Both the position numbers and the translations under genes were made by a program. The notes beneath the pieces were generated by a model that had not been told where the DNA came from, searched no databases, and worked only from the letters and a program-made list of their open reading frames with translations. A DNA stretch of 64,000 bases from Sciurus carolinensis (taxonomy: Eukaryota; Chordata; Mammalia; Rodentia; Sciuridae), in NCBI RefSeq assembly GCF_902686445.1, contig NC_062232.1:19140897-19204896 (forward strand). The letters are read 5' to 3'. Shown one piece after another: positions 23,441 through 34,832 of the stretch (the stretch's first letter is position 1; the number at the start of each line of letters is the position of its first letter).

Positions 23441-26040
23441 ACGAATTATAAAATTTAGTTTTGTTTACTAGTGGGACTGAATGTAGAAATTTTTTTTCTT
23501 AGTAAAACAAATCCTTGGGGTCTTTACCAAATTGTTGAGTATCATCCTTTTAATTCTGCAAATTTTAATTTAAAAACGTTTTGAGCTTTATTGAGATACA
23601 ATTGACTAATAAAATTGTATAAATTGAGGTGTACAATGTGATCATTTTAACATATACACATTACTGCTTAAAAATTCCTTTTTTGATACTTTGACTTATC
23701 TTAGAAATATACAAAATCAACAGGCTTTCCATCCATTTTCTCTCCTATCTCTTGGTGTTTATAATGCCTAAATACTGCCCTGTTTCTACTGCTTCCACAC
23801 TTAAAAATGTAATCATGTGTGAACATACCATTTATGGAACCAGTTTTAGCAAAGAGTGTAGGATAGAAAGCCATCTTCTTACTGTGGAAGGAGTGGATGG
23901 AGTCTCTTGCTAATTCTCTTTTTCTATCTAATATGTTCTAGTAGTGTGTGAAGGACTTTAAGAAATTGGTTTCCTGAATCCTTAAGGGGATGATTCACCT
24001 CTTTTAGTCTCAGCCACATTTTTCCAACCTTTGTATCCTCAGGCTGAAATCTGTGGTTTAAACATGGCATCCCAATGAGTCAGGAAATGACTTCATTTCT
24101 TACCGAACTGCTTTTCTCTCTAATGGGAAGCCCTGAAATAGATGTGCCTCACATCCCTGCTGCAAGCCTTTGCTGTCATTTAGAGGAGCTATTGCTCTAT
24201 CAGAACTCACACTGAAGCCTATTATTCTAGGGAGACAATTTTGTTATAAAGAAGTGATTTGTTATTTTAAGACTTGGCAAACAAGCATATGAGGGGAAAA
24301 AAGTTCATTTGGAGAGATGGCAATAACTCTCAGCAAGGTGTGCTTCTACCTTACTTTGTTCTGTATTACAGAAAGGGCTAGGATTTGGCATGAGTTAAAT
24401 TCTGTAAAACTAATTTATCAGACTCAGCCAGTTTTTGCTCATTGCCCTTGAAAATACACTGCCTTGTCTTTTGTACACCTACATATGATATTCCTTCTGT
24501 TGCTTAAGTGGGACACAGTTGGAATAAATACCCAACAAAGCAGCACAAATGCCTCGTGATCATAATCAGGAATTAGTGGAAATTGACACATGACAAAATA
24601 ATTTGTACTAAGTTTTCTAAAGCCATGCTATGTCTCTATCAGTGCTTGCCTGTGCTGACTTATCAGTTATTCAAAGTCTCATTGGAAGCAATTACAGATA
24701 TTTTAGAATAGGCAGTCAAAATAACAAGTCATTTAGACCAGCAATTATGCATTATATGTAGTTGTCCTTTCTATTAGAAGATGACACTATTGATGCTACA
24801 ACCTCCCCATGTAAAAAATGTGGCCGAAAGACTGAAGTGTGACTGTCAGATTCTTCCCCTTGGATCACGCACGCTGCCTGTCATTTTGCTGTGAACTCAA
24901 ATGGCAGCCTGCAGGCGTCCTGGCTTTTCTTCTCCACCTCTTAGCCTTGTGGTCAGGGCCTAATTAGGCATTATGAGCAGGCAAAGAACGTATTTACAAA
25001 GTCTGCTCATGTGGGAAATGGTTTAGAGGTCTCAGTGAGGGTTATAGGCTCCTGGGTGATTCTTGTGCTTTGACCCACTGGAGGTGCAATTGACTTGGCA
25101 GGCATTTCCCTTAGGGTGACAAAATAGAAATTTTTTTTTTTTTGCCAAGCCTGGTGTCCTTCAGAACTTCAAATTGTTCCACATTTTAATGAAGACTGTG
25201 AAGACATAGATTTATTTATCAAATTTATATTTATGGAATGTGGCAATCTAACTGTGTTTAATGTGTTTGGTTGATTTGCAAAATGGGCTGTCTCCTTAAA
25301 AAAAAGTGAAGTTGTAAAAGGCTGTATCTTTCTCTGAGAGGCTGAGTTAATAAGGAACAGCTGGGGCCCAGTGATGTCATGTGCCACCTGCATGAAAGGC
25401 CACTCAGAGGCTTACACCAAAAGAGAGTGCTCCAGAGAAGTGGATTTCAAACCTGTTATTATTATTTTTTTGTAATTTTTTTTGCAGAGGAACATTTTTC
25501 CCATTGAAATCATTTTCAAAACCCCAAAATATATCACAAAGATGCAAGCTGACTTGCTGTGGGTGAAGTCACAATGGATAGTCCGGGACTTATTCAGCTT
25601 TCCTATCATGAGCAACAGTACTTAAAGCTCCTCCTTGGAGTTTTGGGGAACAAAGATGTACAAGAGAATTTTCAGTAGTGGGATGTGTATATCCCAGAGG
25701 GGTGATAAGATGTTTCATTTGGGCATAGAAATAAAATGTTAGTAATTATTTTAATATTTATTTCCCCCATCTTTTAAGAATTCCTATTTTTATATGCATG
25801 ATAAGGTAATAATATAATGATGTACTGGCACACAGAATTTATAAATGAACAGCATATTTTCCAGTTGAAACATATTATCAAGGATATTTGCAGACCATTG
25901 GTCTAGAAGACAGGAAATATTGTTCATGGGCACAATGTAGATGATCCATGGATAGATTGCAAGAAAACTGGCTGAGTTGTTCCTGGCAGAGTAAGCAGTA
26001 AGATAGTGTCACTAGGGGGTGGGATGGAATTTTTCATTTG
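23441..26040. other. Mostly unassigned DNA
   Basis: A possible old L1-type patch lies at about 23578-23680 ('ctttattgagatacaattga'). The stretch 24780-25040 is less AT-rich than its surroundings and carries a TAATTAGG core; it has no coding frame and could be conserved non-coding DNA, which sequence alone cannot show. Nothing else was recognised. Confidence 0.4.
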
Positions 26041-26049
26041 GACAGTGCA

Positions 26050-26498
26050 GTGGGACTGAATAATGGTCCCAAAGAGACCAGGTGCTAATTCCTGGAACAT
26101 ATGGGTAAAAGGATCTTTGCGGATGTGATTATATTAGGAATCTTAAGATGTGAAGATGATCCTGAGCCATCTGGGTCAGTCATAAATGCAATCACAATTG
26201 TCCTCATAATGGATAGAGAGATATTTGACACAAATACAGGAGAAGGTGACACAAAGACAGGTAGAGATTTGGGTGATGCAACCACCAGCCAGGGGTTGCT
26301 GGTGGCCAACAGAACCTGGAAGAGGCAAAGAACAGATTCTTCCCTAGAATTCCGTGGGCAAGTCTCTTGCTGACACCTTAATTTTAGCATGGTGTTGTTA
26401 GGTTTAGACTTTGGGTTTCTAGAACTGTGAGTGAAAAGCATATCTCTATTGTTTTAAGCCATCAAGTTTTTATAAATTTGCTATAGCAGCAACAGAAA
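26050..26498 (+). repeat. MLT1-type MaLR LTR
   Basis: MLT1 motifs in order: 'gactgaataatggtcccaaa', 'gtgctaattcctggaacata', 'aggatctttgcggatgtgat', 'agatgatcctgagccatctg', 'aagaacagattcttccctag' and a 'tattgttttaagccatcaag' end with 'ttgctatagcagcaacagaa'. The 90- and 118-codon frames inside it on opposite strands are incidental. Confidence 0.75.
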
Positions 26499-26507
26499 AC
26501 GTTTGTT

Positions 26508-26728
26508 TTTCTTTCTTTCTTTCTTTTTTTTTTTTGGTACTGGGCATTGAACCCAGGGGTGCTTTATACTGAGCTACATCCCCAATCCTTTTTGATTTTG
26601 AGACAGGTTCTTGCTAAATTTCTGAGGGTCTCTCTGAGTTGCTGAGGCTGGCCACAAACTTATTATCATCCCTTGTTAGCCTCCCGAGTTGATGGGATTA
26701 TAGGAACGCATCATGAAGCCTGATGCCT
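26508..26728 (-). repeat. ID-B1 composite SINE with (TTTC)n tail (antisense)
   Basis: (TTTC)n plus a T run (26508-26537) is the antisense tail. An antisense ID-like half follows ('ggtactgggcattgaaccca', 'actgagctacatccccaatc'), then an antisense B1-like half ('gttgctgaggctggccacaa', 'agcctcccgagttgatggga'). It abuts the 3' end of the MLT1 LTR. Confidence 0.8.
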
Positions 26729-27829
26729 CCACCTTTTCTTTTCACAGCAGGGCATAAGTTGGATTGACAGTCCCTGAAGAAGTCTGAAAACTCAAATACC
26801 AAAGAGGCCAGGGGGCCATGTACTATTGATTCATGTTATAGAGAGTGATAATTCAAGTGGTACACTCGAGAGGGTGAACTCTGCTTGAAGAAAATAAAAT
26901 TCATATGCTTTTAATATTCTGGGCTGACCAAACCAAATGATGCTGCAGGTTGTTTTGGTTAATTTCTGAAATCTTTGAATCCAAACAGAAAAGACTTGGG
27001 ATAAGTTTAACTCAAGTAAATGGAACCTAGCAAGTCTATCAGATGGTCTGCACTGAGCTAAAGGTTATGAAAAAACAGAACATTTCTGATCCAAAGATTT
27101 AGGGGATGCTGCTGGTCATGTCTCATGGTTACAGCTTAGGGTCAGGCAGTATACTAGGGCAAGGCTGATTTTGATGGAAAGAAATTGAACATAGTTTTTA
27201 CCAACCCCAACATTAAAGTGTATATCCATGTTGATATATTTATAATATTTATAAATAATCAAATCTCCAAATCTGTTAATTCCATCACTAAGGCCACCTA
27301 CATAATAAAAAAGGGACTGGGCCTTGTCATGCCTGTGATATTCCAAATAGCCCATGGCCAGATTTTTCTGGCATTCCAGGCAAGAGATATCTGAATTTGG
27401 AAAATTTATGTATGAGGGTTTGTTTGCCTACTGTGCCTAGGAAACTAGTACTAAGGAAGCATGAATCCGGGTTTTAGGTGAAATGTTCTAAAGCAAAAAA
27501 TTAGCACAATGAACAATGAACAGCAAAGTCTTGGAGGAAGCAAAGATGAAAGAGCAATCACAGGGAGAGGTGCTAAGTATAAAGTTTCCAACACAACTTG
27601 GTTCAAATCAATTTTGTTTGGATTAATTTTTTATGTTTAATATTAGGCCCTTGAAGCATCAGATCCCCAGTTTTAAGTGGTTAATTTTTGCCAGTATGTA
27701 GAACGCTTTATATTTTTTCAAAAGCGTTTTAGAGAAATCATGTACAATTTATGTTTCTAGTTATCCTTCTTATAAAGCAAACACCTATGTTAATTGCCAC
27801 TCACATAAAGATGAAATATTAGCAGTATC
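26729..27829. other. Unassigned DNA
   Basis: No gene or repeat was recognised. The overlapping frames at 27116-27355 and 27185-27394 are short and motif-free. Confidence 0.4.
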
Positions 27830-27934
27830 CCAGAAGTCCTCCAAAATGTCTCTTCCCATTAATAACCCCATCCCTCAGGATGTGAATACCATTCTGCTCT
27901 TTAAAAGGAATCACTTTCTTGATTTTCATTGTAG

Positions 27935-28027
27935 TATTTTTTGTTGTTGTGTGTGGTGCTGGGGAGAGAACTTAGGGATTCAAACATGCTAGGCAAGTGC
28001 TCTGCCACTGAGCTACACACCCATCCC
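27935..28027 (-). repeat. ID SINE (antisense)
   Basis: 'gtgtgtggtgctggggagag', 'caaacatgctaggcaagtgc' and 'tctgccactgagctacacac' match the reverse complement of ID. It sits inside an older L1. Confidence 0.8.
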
Positions 28028-28559
28028 ATTTTGCAGTTTTATTACCTGTATGTATACCTAAACAATGTAGTTTTACTTGTTTTTGAACTTTATTTTCATA
28101 AAGTTATACTGCATGCATTTTTCTATCTTGCTTTCTCTACTGAAAGTCATGTTTCTAAGATTCACTCGTGTGCTTGTGTATAGCTTTATTTCATGAGTTT
28201 TCATTGCTGTGTAACATTTTATTGAATGACTGTAGCATAGTTTATTTATCCTTTCTGTTGTCAACAGTTATTTCTAGTTTGGGGCAATTATAAACAGTGA
28301 TCATTCTTATATGTATCCTGATTGAAGAGGCATACATTTCTGCATGTTATTAGATAGTACCTGATTATTTTCCAAAGTGGTTCAACCAATTCACACCTTT
28401 CATTGCAGTAGATGAGAGTTCTTGTTCGTCTACATCCTTGTAACACTTGGTAGGGCTTCAAATTTTTTGCCAAATGGATATGATATCTCACTGTGGTTTA
28501 ATTTATATTTTCTTAAATCTAATGTCTTTAACCACATTTTTTATACATATTAAAGTAGG

Positions 28560-28655
28560 TATATATGTATATGCAAACTATATTAATTTATAATTAATTT
28601 ATAAATTAATTTATATTTAATTTATAAATTTATATTTATATTATATTATAATTAT
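28560..28655. repeat. AT-rich palindromic tract
   Basis: The tract is built of AATTTATAAATT-type self-complementary words repeated with variation. It could fold or be unstable. It lies within or at the edge of the ancient L1. Confidence 0.8.
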
Positions 28656-29089
28656 AAGTCCTCTTTTTTGAAGCAGTTATTTAAGCACATTTTTATTGGT
28701 TTTCCTTTTCTTCATTGATATGTGTGATTTCCTTTTATGTGTGTTGCAAAAATGTTATTTCTCATTTTGTGGTTTGTCATTTTACTGTATTAATTATATC
28801 CTTGATGAACAGATGTTCTTAATTTTAATGCAGTCAAAGTTATAGATAGTTTATGTTTTTTTGGGGGGTCTCGTTTCTAGTTTCCAAAGTTATATATGTT
28901 TACCACAGATATTTTAGAAATACAGAAAGAATAAATACCATGTAATGCCATCACTCAAATAACCACAGTTAGCATAGCATCTGATCATTCTTTAATGACA
29001 TGTATATGTGATATGACATTTCCTTTAAGAAAGAAGGTTCATAGTTGTACACACACAGAGAGACACAAATACTTATTGACACAGAGATA

Positions 29090-29340
29090 AACACATATTC
29101 TCTGTCATTAGGGACTTTATAACTTATTAAGAAACAGAAAAGTTCACAAATATGTGCAATACTGTGTTACAGGTATGATGGTTGAAGGGTACACAGGGCA
29201 TATTAGGGGTCAAAAGAGAGGTGGGTGCTTTTACCTGGTTGAACTAGGATAGGCACCATCAAGGAGAGTGCCATGAGCTAAGTAGGTGGGAATAAGAAAT
29301 AAAGAGGATATCCTGAGATATGGTACAATTTATGATGGTC
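29090..29340 (+). repeat. L2-like LINE fragment
   Basis: Diverged L2 wording: 'cattagggactttataactt', 'gaagggtacacagggcatat' and 'aggcaccatcaaggagagtg'. The call is tentative. Confidence 0.4.
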
Positions 29341-29696
29341 TGAGAATAAAAGAGATGAAGCCAAAATAACTCACCTGACAGTTGGAGGCTGGCCTCTTTC
29401 CCTAAACTGCTGTCTTTGTCTTTCCCTGGTCACTTTTGACTTGATGGTGTCCTCTTGTAGCAATACCATCAATTGGAACAGATGAAACCCTTTGGAAAGT
29501 GCAAATGAATCCTAAAAATTGAATAGCCTTTCTTCATTAGAGGATAAGTTATTTTGTTATCTTAATCCTTGACTGAAAAATATCATGGTTAATTTTAAGA
29601 TTTTATCAAGAGGAAATTATGGAACATAGAACTGTAGATCCTATGAGCTGTTGGATGAAAGTGTAGAGAAGGTAAGGTGAAGTCATGTTTCTGAGA

Positions 29697-29905
29697 GCTA
29701 GTGCATCATGGTGCTCAAGGGCAGACAAATCTGAATTTGGATCTTAGTTCTGCCATTTCCCAGCTTTGCAACCATGGACAAATCACTTAACTTCCTTCAG
29801 TCTTAGCTTTTCCCTATGTTTGTAGGGAATGATACTATTTACTTATTGGGTTATTGTGAGGATTCTATGCAATAATGTATACAAATCACCTAGAAGAATG
29901 TCATA
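29697..29905 (+). repeat. MIR SINE
   Basis: Sense MIR motifs: 'atcttagttctgccatttcc', 'ggacaaatcacttaacttcc', 'tgtttgtagggaatgatact' and 'attgtgaggattctatgcaa'. It ends about 60 bp before the start of the long L1. Confidence 0.7.
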
Positions 29906-29946
29906 TACTTTTATATCACATAGCTGCTTTGCTATTATTACCTATG

Positions 29947-29963
29947 TAAAACAAACAGAAAAA
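29947..29963. repeat. Probable L1 target-site duplication, left
   Basis: This 17-base A-rich word matches 36534-36550, just past the L1 tail, at 16 of 17 positions. The low complexity lowers confidence. Confidence 0.5.
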
Positions 29964-30234
29964 AAGCGAGGTTTTTCAAGATGGCGGACTAGAGGGCGGC
30001 TGCATTTCATGTTGCTCTGGGACTCAGGATTCAAAAGAGGAGATATTGAATGACTTGGGACCAACTCAAAGCCGCTGGGTGAGTTTCTCCCATTGGGGAG
30101 GCGTCCCGGATGGGGCGGTAGCCCCTGAACGCAGAGAACTTTGTGAAGTAGAGTTGCTCGGCCAGACGCCCCTCCCCCCACTGGAGCGGTAAACACGGAC
30201 AGCGAAGCAGAGCGAAAAAACGGAGCGAAAAAAC

Positions 30235-30383
30235 GGTGGAGCGAAGGTTCCAGGACTGCGGGCAGCTTCTCTGAGGAGGGACAACCTAAGGAGACTCGTC
30301 TGCGAAGGGTGAGGCTCCCAGGCCCAGGAGGTAGGTCCGGGCCCCTGGGAACATTGCCTGGGAAGGCTGCCTTGCCCAGGCGG
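30235..30383 (+). repeat. L1 5' UTR repeat unit, copy 1
   Basis: The unit starts GGTGGAGCGAAGGTTCCAGG and ends at GCCCAGGCGG. It is duplicated at 30807-30955 with nine substitutions and no indel by my alignment. Confidence 0.9.
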
Positions 30384-30806
30384 CAAGACACTCCTCCCCC
30401 CGCTGGAGCAGTGAACTCGGAAAGCGGGGAACTTTACAGAGGAGGCCGCGCAGCACACCGCTTGGTTTTGGAGCAATCTGCCGAGGCTCCGGCGGCTGCC
30501 AGAGAAAGAGTTGGGCGGCGAGCTATTTGGACTTAGCAACCGCCTGAACAAAGGGGAGGGGGCTGTCCTGAGGAGGTGGAGGTGCGCAGTGAGTTGCTTG
30601 GTCTCCAAGCGCCCACACAGAACACCGGGTGACTGCCTGGAGGAAGAGACGAGCGGCGGGTCACTGGGGCTTGGAGCATATGTACAAGGCTCCAAGTGAC
30701 TGCCCAGAGGAGGGGTCGCATAGCCAGGTGATTAGGTGCAAAGCACGGTCCGGTCTGGGGACCTAGACACCTTTTCTTGAAAGAGATACACAGAGACAAG
30801 CTGAGG

Positions 30807-30955
30807 GGTGGAGCGAAGGTTCCAGGACTGCGGGCAGCTTCTCTGAGGAGGGGTTACCTAAAGAGACTCGTCTGCGAAGGGCAGGGCTCCCAGGCCCAGG
30901 AGGTAGGTCCAGGCCCCTGGGAACATTGCCTGGGAAGGCTGCCCTGCCCAGGCGG
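30807..30955 (+). repeat. L1 5' UTR repeat unit, copy 2
   Basis: Second copy of the 149-bp unit. It is followed by the conserved 3' part of the 5' UTR (GGTGAG-rich), which the minus-strand L1 also has. Confidence 0.9.
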
Positions 30956-31352
30956 TAGTTGTGGACTGAGGGGAACCTCTAGGAGGGGAACTGATCAGCG
31001 AGACCTCCCCACCGGGTGAGTCTTCCCCGCCGGGTGAGGTTTTCCCACAAGGACAGTAAAACCAGAGACACAGGCACAAACAGGCCTTGCCTCAGCCAGC
31101 AGTCTAGTTCCCCTTTGGATGACCATTGGTCAACAAGTAGAGGCACCTCTGCCCACTATCAGGGAATATACCCCACCTGAAGACCACCACCCCTAGAGAG
31201 GCAGCTTCCTAGGGGAACACCGCAGTATCAACTTCCTCTAAGACTTCAGGCTACTGAAGGATAAGAGGGGATACACTAGCAATCTTCAAGGACATTATAA
31301 GTCAATAGAGGAAATCTGCAACATCTCTGCAGTCCACTGATACCTGAACGAC

Positions 31353-31622
31353 ATGAGAAAACAAGGGAAGAAAATGCCTCAAACAAATCTAGATGTTACA
31401 TCAATAAAATCCAATGACAGCATGGCAGAAGAAATGTCAGAAAGGGAGTTCAGAATGTACATAATCAACATGACAAGGGAAGCAAACGATGAAATGAAAG
31501 AGCAAATGCAGGCATTGAATGAACGCACCAATCGACAGTTAAAAGAGCAAATACAGGAAGCAAAAGATCATTTCAATAAAGAGTTAGAGATATTGAAAAA
31601 AAAAACAAACAGAAATCCTTGA
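31353..31622 (+). pseudogene. L1 ORF1, N-terminal part (89 codons)
   Basis: ORF1 protein is the RNA-binding trimeric chaperone of the L1 particle. This piece holds the N-terminal region and the start of the coiled coil, rich in Glu, Lys and Gln ('REANDEMKEQMQALNERT'). It ends at a TGA (31620-31622) just after an A10 run. The remainder of ORF1 is open in another frame, starting at an ATG one base past this stop. The minus-strand L1 has a stop at the same place, so the break may be a feature of the lineage. Confidence 0.85.
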
Positions 31623-31623
31623 A

Positions 31624-32382
31624 ATGAAGGAAACAATAAACCAAATTAAGAACTCCATAGAAAGCACAACCAATAGGATAGAACACCTGGAAGACAGAAC
31701 CTCAGATATTGAAGACAAAATATTTAACCTCGAAAACAAAGTCGAACAAACAGAGAAGATGGTAAGAAATCATGAACAGAATCTCCAAGAACTATGGAAT
31801 ATCATGAAAAGGCCAAATTTGAGAATTATTCGGATTGAGGAAGGCTTAGAGAAACAAACCAAAGGAATGAACAACCTATTCAATGAGATAATTTCAGAAA
31901 ATTTCCCAAATCTGAAGAATGAAATGGAAAATCAAGTTCAAGAGGCTTATAGGACTCCAAATATACAAAATTACAACAGACCCACACCAAGGCACATTAT
32001 AATGAAAATACCTAACATACAAAATAAAGACAGAATCTTAAAGGCTGTGAGAGAAAAGAACCAAATTACATTCAGGGGGAAACCAATACGAATATCAGCA
32101 GATTTTTCAATCCAGACCTTAAAAGCTAGAAGGGCCTGGAATAACATTTTTCAAGCCCTAAAAGAAAATGGATGCCAACCAAGAATCTTATACCCAGCAA
32201 AACTTACCTTCAGATTTGACAACAAAATAAAATCCTTCCATGATAAACAAAAGCTAAAAGAATATACAAAAAGAAAGCCAGCATTACAGAACATTCTCAG
32301 CAAAATATTCCATGAAGAAGAGATGAAAAACAAAGAAGCAAATCAGCAAAGGGAGGAGATATGTAAAGGAACTCTCAAATAA
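31624..32382 (+). pseudogene. L1 ORF1, coiled coil, RRM and C-terminal domain (252 codons)
   Basis: The remainder of ORF1 in the +1 frame relative to the first piece. Residues about 1-60 are a heptad-rich coiled coil ('INQIKNSIESTTNRIEHLED'). The RRM-like domain follows from about residue 65 ('NLRIIRIEEG', 'NLFNEIISENFPNL'). The C-terminal domain follows ('RHIIMKIPNIQNKDRIL', 'GKPIRISADFS', 'RILYPAKLTFRF'). Taken with the first piece, the total is the normal ORF1 length of about 340 residues. Translation could restart at the ATG next to the upstream stop, or the break may simply inactivate the gene. Confidence 0.9.
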
Positions 32383-32417
32383 AGAGGAACCAAGTCGTGT
32401 CAAAAATAAACAAATAA

Positions 32418-33671
32418 ATGAATAAAATGAGTCAAATGACCAGGAATACAAATCATATCTCAATAATAACCCTGAATATTAATGGCCTGAATTCATCAAT
32501 CAAAAGACATAGACTGGCAGATTGGATAAAAAAGAAAGATCCAACACTATGTTGCCTGCAAGAGACTCATCTCTTAGAAAGAGACACCCAAAAACTAAAG
32601 GTGAAAGGATGGGAAAAAACTTACCATGCACATGGACCCAGCAAAAAAGGTGGGGTATCCATCCTCATTTCAGATAAAGTGGACTTCAAGCCAAAGTTAA
32701 TCAGAAGGGATAAAGAAGGACACTTAATACTGCTTAAGGGAACCGTAAATCAGCAAGACATAACAATCATAAATATCTATGCCCCAAACAGTGGCTCACC
32801 CATGTATGTCAAACAAATCCTTCTCAATCTCAGAAACCAAATAGAACACAATACAATAATACTAGGTGATTTTAACACGCCTCTCTCACCACTGGACAGA
32901 TCTTCCAAACAAAAATTGAACAAAGAAACCATAGATCTCAATAACACAATCAATAATTTAGACTTAACAGACATTTATAGAATATACCATCCAACAAAGA
33001 GTGAATACACTTTCTTCTCAGCAGCACATGGATCCTTCTCTAAAATAGACCATATATTATGCCACAAAGCTAATGTTAGCAAATACAAGAAGATAGAGAC
33101 ACTTCCTTGTATTTTATCAGATCATAATGGATTGAAACTAGAAATAAATGAAAGAGTAAAAAACAGAAATTATTCCAACACCTGGAGATTAAACAATATG
33201 CTATTATATGATGAATGGATAACAGAAGATATTAGGAAGGAAATTAAAAAATTCTTAGAGGTAAATGAGAACAAAGAAACATCATATCAAAATCTCTGGG
33301 ACACTATGAAAGCAGTACTTAGAGGAAAATTTATTTCATGGAGCGCATTCAATAAAAGAAGCAAAACTCAACAAATAAACAACCTAACACTACAGCTCAA
33401 AGCCATAGAAAAAGAAGAACAGACCAACACCAAAAGTAGTAGAAGACAGGAAATAGTTAAACTCAGAGCTGAAATCAACGAAATTGAAACAAAAGAAACA
33501 ATACAAAAAATTGACAAAATAAATAGTTGGTTCTTCGAAAAAATAAACAAAATTGATAAACCTTTAGCCACACTAACAAAGAGAAGACGAGAGAAAACCC
33601 AAATCACTAAAATTCGGAATGAACAAGGAAATATCACAACAGACACGATTGAAATACAAAACATAATTTGA
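32418..33671 (+). pseudogene. L1 ORF2, endonuclease part (417 codons)
   Basis: ORF2 encodes the target-nicking endonuclease and reverse transcriptase. This part holds the APE-like endonuclease (about residues 5-240): 'LNINGLNSSIKRHRLADWI', 'CCLQETHL', 'INIYAPNSGS', 'ILGDFNTPLSP', 'KIDHIL' and the catalytic 'SDHN'. A spacer leading to the RT follows. The frame stops at TGA 33669-33671; the sequence after it stays in the same frame, so this is a single nonsense codon. Confidence 0.93.
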
Positions 33672-33710
33672 AGCTATTTTGAAAATCTATACTCCAACAA
33701 AATAGAAAAT

Positions 33711-34832
33711 TTGGAAGATATCAACAAGTTTCTAGAGACCTATGAATTACCTAAACTAAACAAGGAGGACATACACAATTTAAATAGACCAATTTCAAGT
33801 AATGAATTAGAAGAAGTCATCAAAAGCCTACTAACAAAGAAAAGTCCAGAACCTGACGGTTTCTCAGCCGAGTTCTACAAAACCTTTAAAGAAGAGCTCA
33901 TTCCAATACTTTTCAAAGTATTCCAGAAAATAGAAGAGGAGGGAACCCTCTCAAACTCATTCTACAAAGCCAATATCACCCTGATACCTAAATCAGACAG
34001 AGACACATCGAGGAAAGAAAATTTCAGACCAATATCCTTAATGAACATCGACGCAAAAATTCTAAACAAAATTTTAGCAAATCGCATACAGAAACATATT
34101 AAAAAGATAGTGCACCATGATCAAGTGGGTTTCATCCCAGGGATGCAAGGTTGGTTCAACATCCAGAAATCAATAAAGGTAATTCACCATATCAACAGAC
34201 TTAAAGTCAAGAATCACATGATTATTTCAATAGATGCAAAAAAAGCATTTGATAAAATACAGCACCCCTTCATGCTCAAAACACTAGAAAAAATAGGGAT
34301 AGTGGGAACATTCCTTAACATCGTAAAGGCCATCTATGCTAAGCCCATGGCTAATATCATTCTTAATGGTGAAAAACTGAAAACATTCCCCCTAAAAACT
34401 GGAACAAGGCAGGGATGCCCTCTCTCACCACTCCTATTCAATATCGTCCTTGAAACTCTAGCCAGAGCAATTAGACAGTCCAAAGAAATTAAAGGGATAC
34501 GAATTGGAAAAGAAGAACTCAAACTATCCCTATTTGCTGATGATATGATTATATACTTAGAGGAACCAGGAAATTCCACCAGAAAACTCTTAGAACTCAT
34601 AAATGAATTTAGTAAAGTAGCGGGATATAAGATCAATGCTCATAAATCTAATGCATTTTTATACATAAGTGATGAATCTTCAGAAAGAGAAGTTAGGAAA
34701 ACTACCCCATTCACAATAGCATCGAAAAAAATAAAATACTTGGGAATCAATCTCACAAAAGAGGTGAAAGAGCTCTACAATGAGAACTACAGAACACTAA
34801 AGAAAGAAATTAAAGAACACCTTAGAAGATGA
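33711..34832 (+). pseudogene. L1 ORF2, reverse transcriptase part (373 codons)
   Basis: Same frame as the endonuclease part, downstream of its TGA; codons 33672-33710 also belong to it although no ATG is there. It contains the non-LTR RT blocks: '[14 protein letters not shown]', '[18 protein letters not shown]', '[15 protein letters not shown]' and the active-site FADD at 34533-34544. It ends at TGA 34830-34832. The next ORF2 residues continue in a different frame, so a one-base loss near 34830 is the likely cause. Confidence 0.93.

Larger units (their letters stand above)
27830..28870 (-). mobile_element. Ancient L1M-like fragment (antisense)
   Basis: An ordered set of antisense old-L1 3'-end phrases: 'tcttcccattaataacccca', 'tgtttttgaactttattttc', 'catttttctatcttgctttc', 'cattgctgtgtaacatttta', 'tatttatcctttctgttgtc' and 'tccaaagtggttcaaccaat'. 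It is interrupted by an ID SINE at 27935-28027 and by an AT-rich palindromic tract near 28560-28655. Confidence 0.65.
29964..31352 (+). promoter_or_regulatory. L1 5' UTR / internal promoter
   Basis: About 1.39 kb of GC- and CpG-rich sequence in an otherwise AT-rich region. CAAGATGGCGG at 29977-29987 fits the YY1 site that positions transcription at L1 starts. Two direct copies of a 149-bp unit lie at 30235-30383 and 30807-30955 (140 of 149 bases equal by my count), exactly 572 bp apart. The minus-strand long L1 has a shorter 5' UTR, about 0.72 kb, without this duplication visible. The several 60-209 codon frames here are incidental to the CpG-rich composition. Confidence 0.85.

Noticed and set aside
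26085..26441. 118- and 90-codon frames on opposite strands
   Set aside because: Both lie inside an MLT1 LTR, which is non-coding.
29942..31079. Several overlapping 60-209 codon frames on both strands
   Set aside because: They lie in the CpG-rich L1 5' UTR, where stop codons are rare by composition. They are not seen as frames in the other L1 copy.
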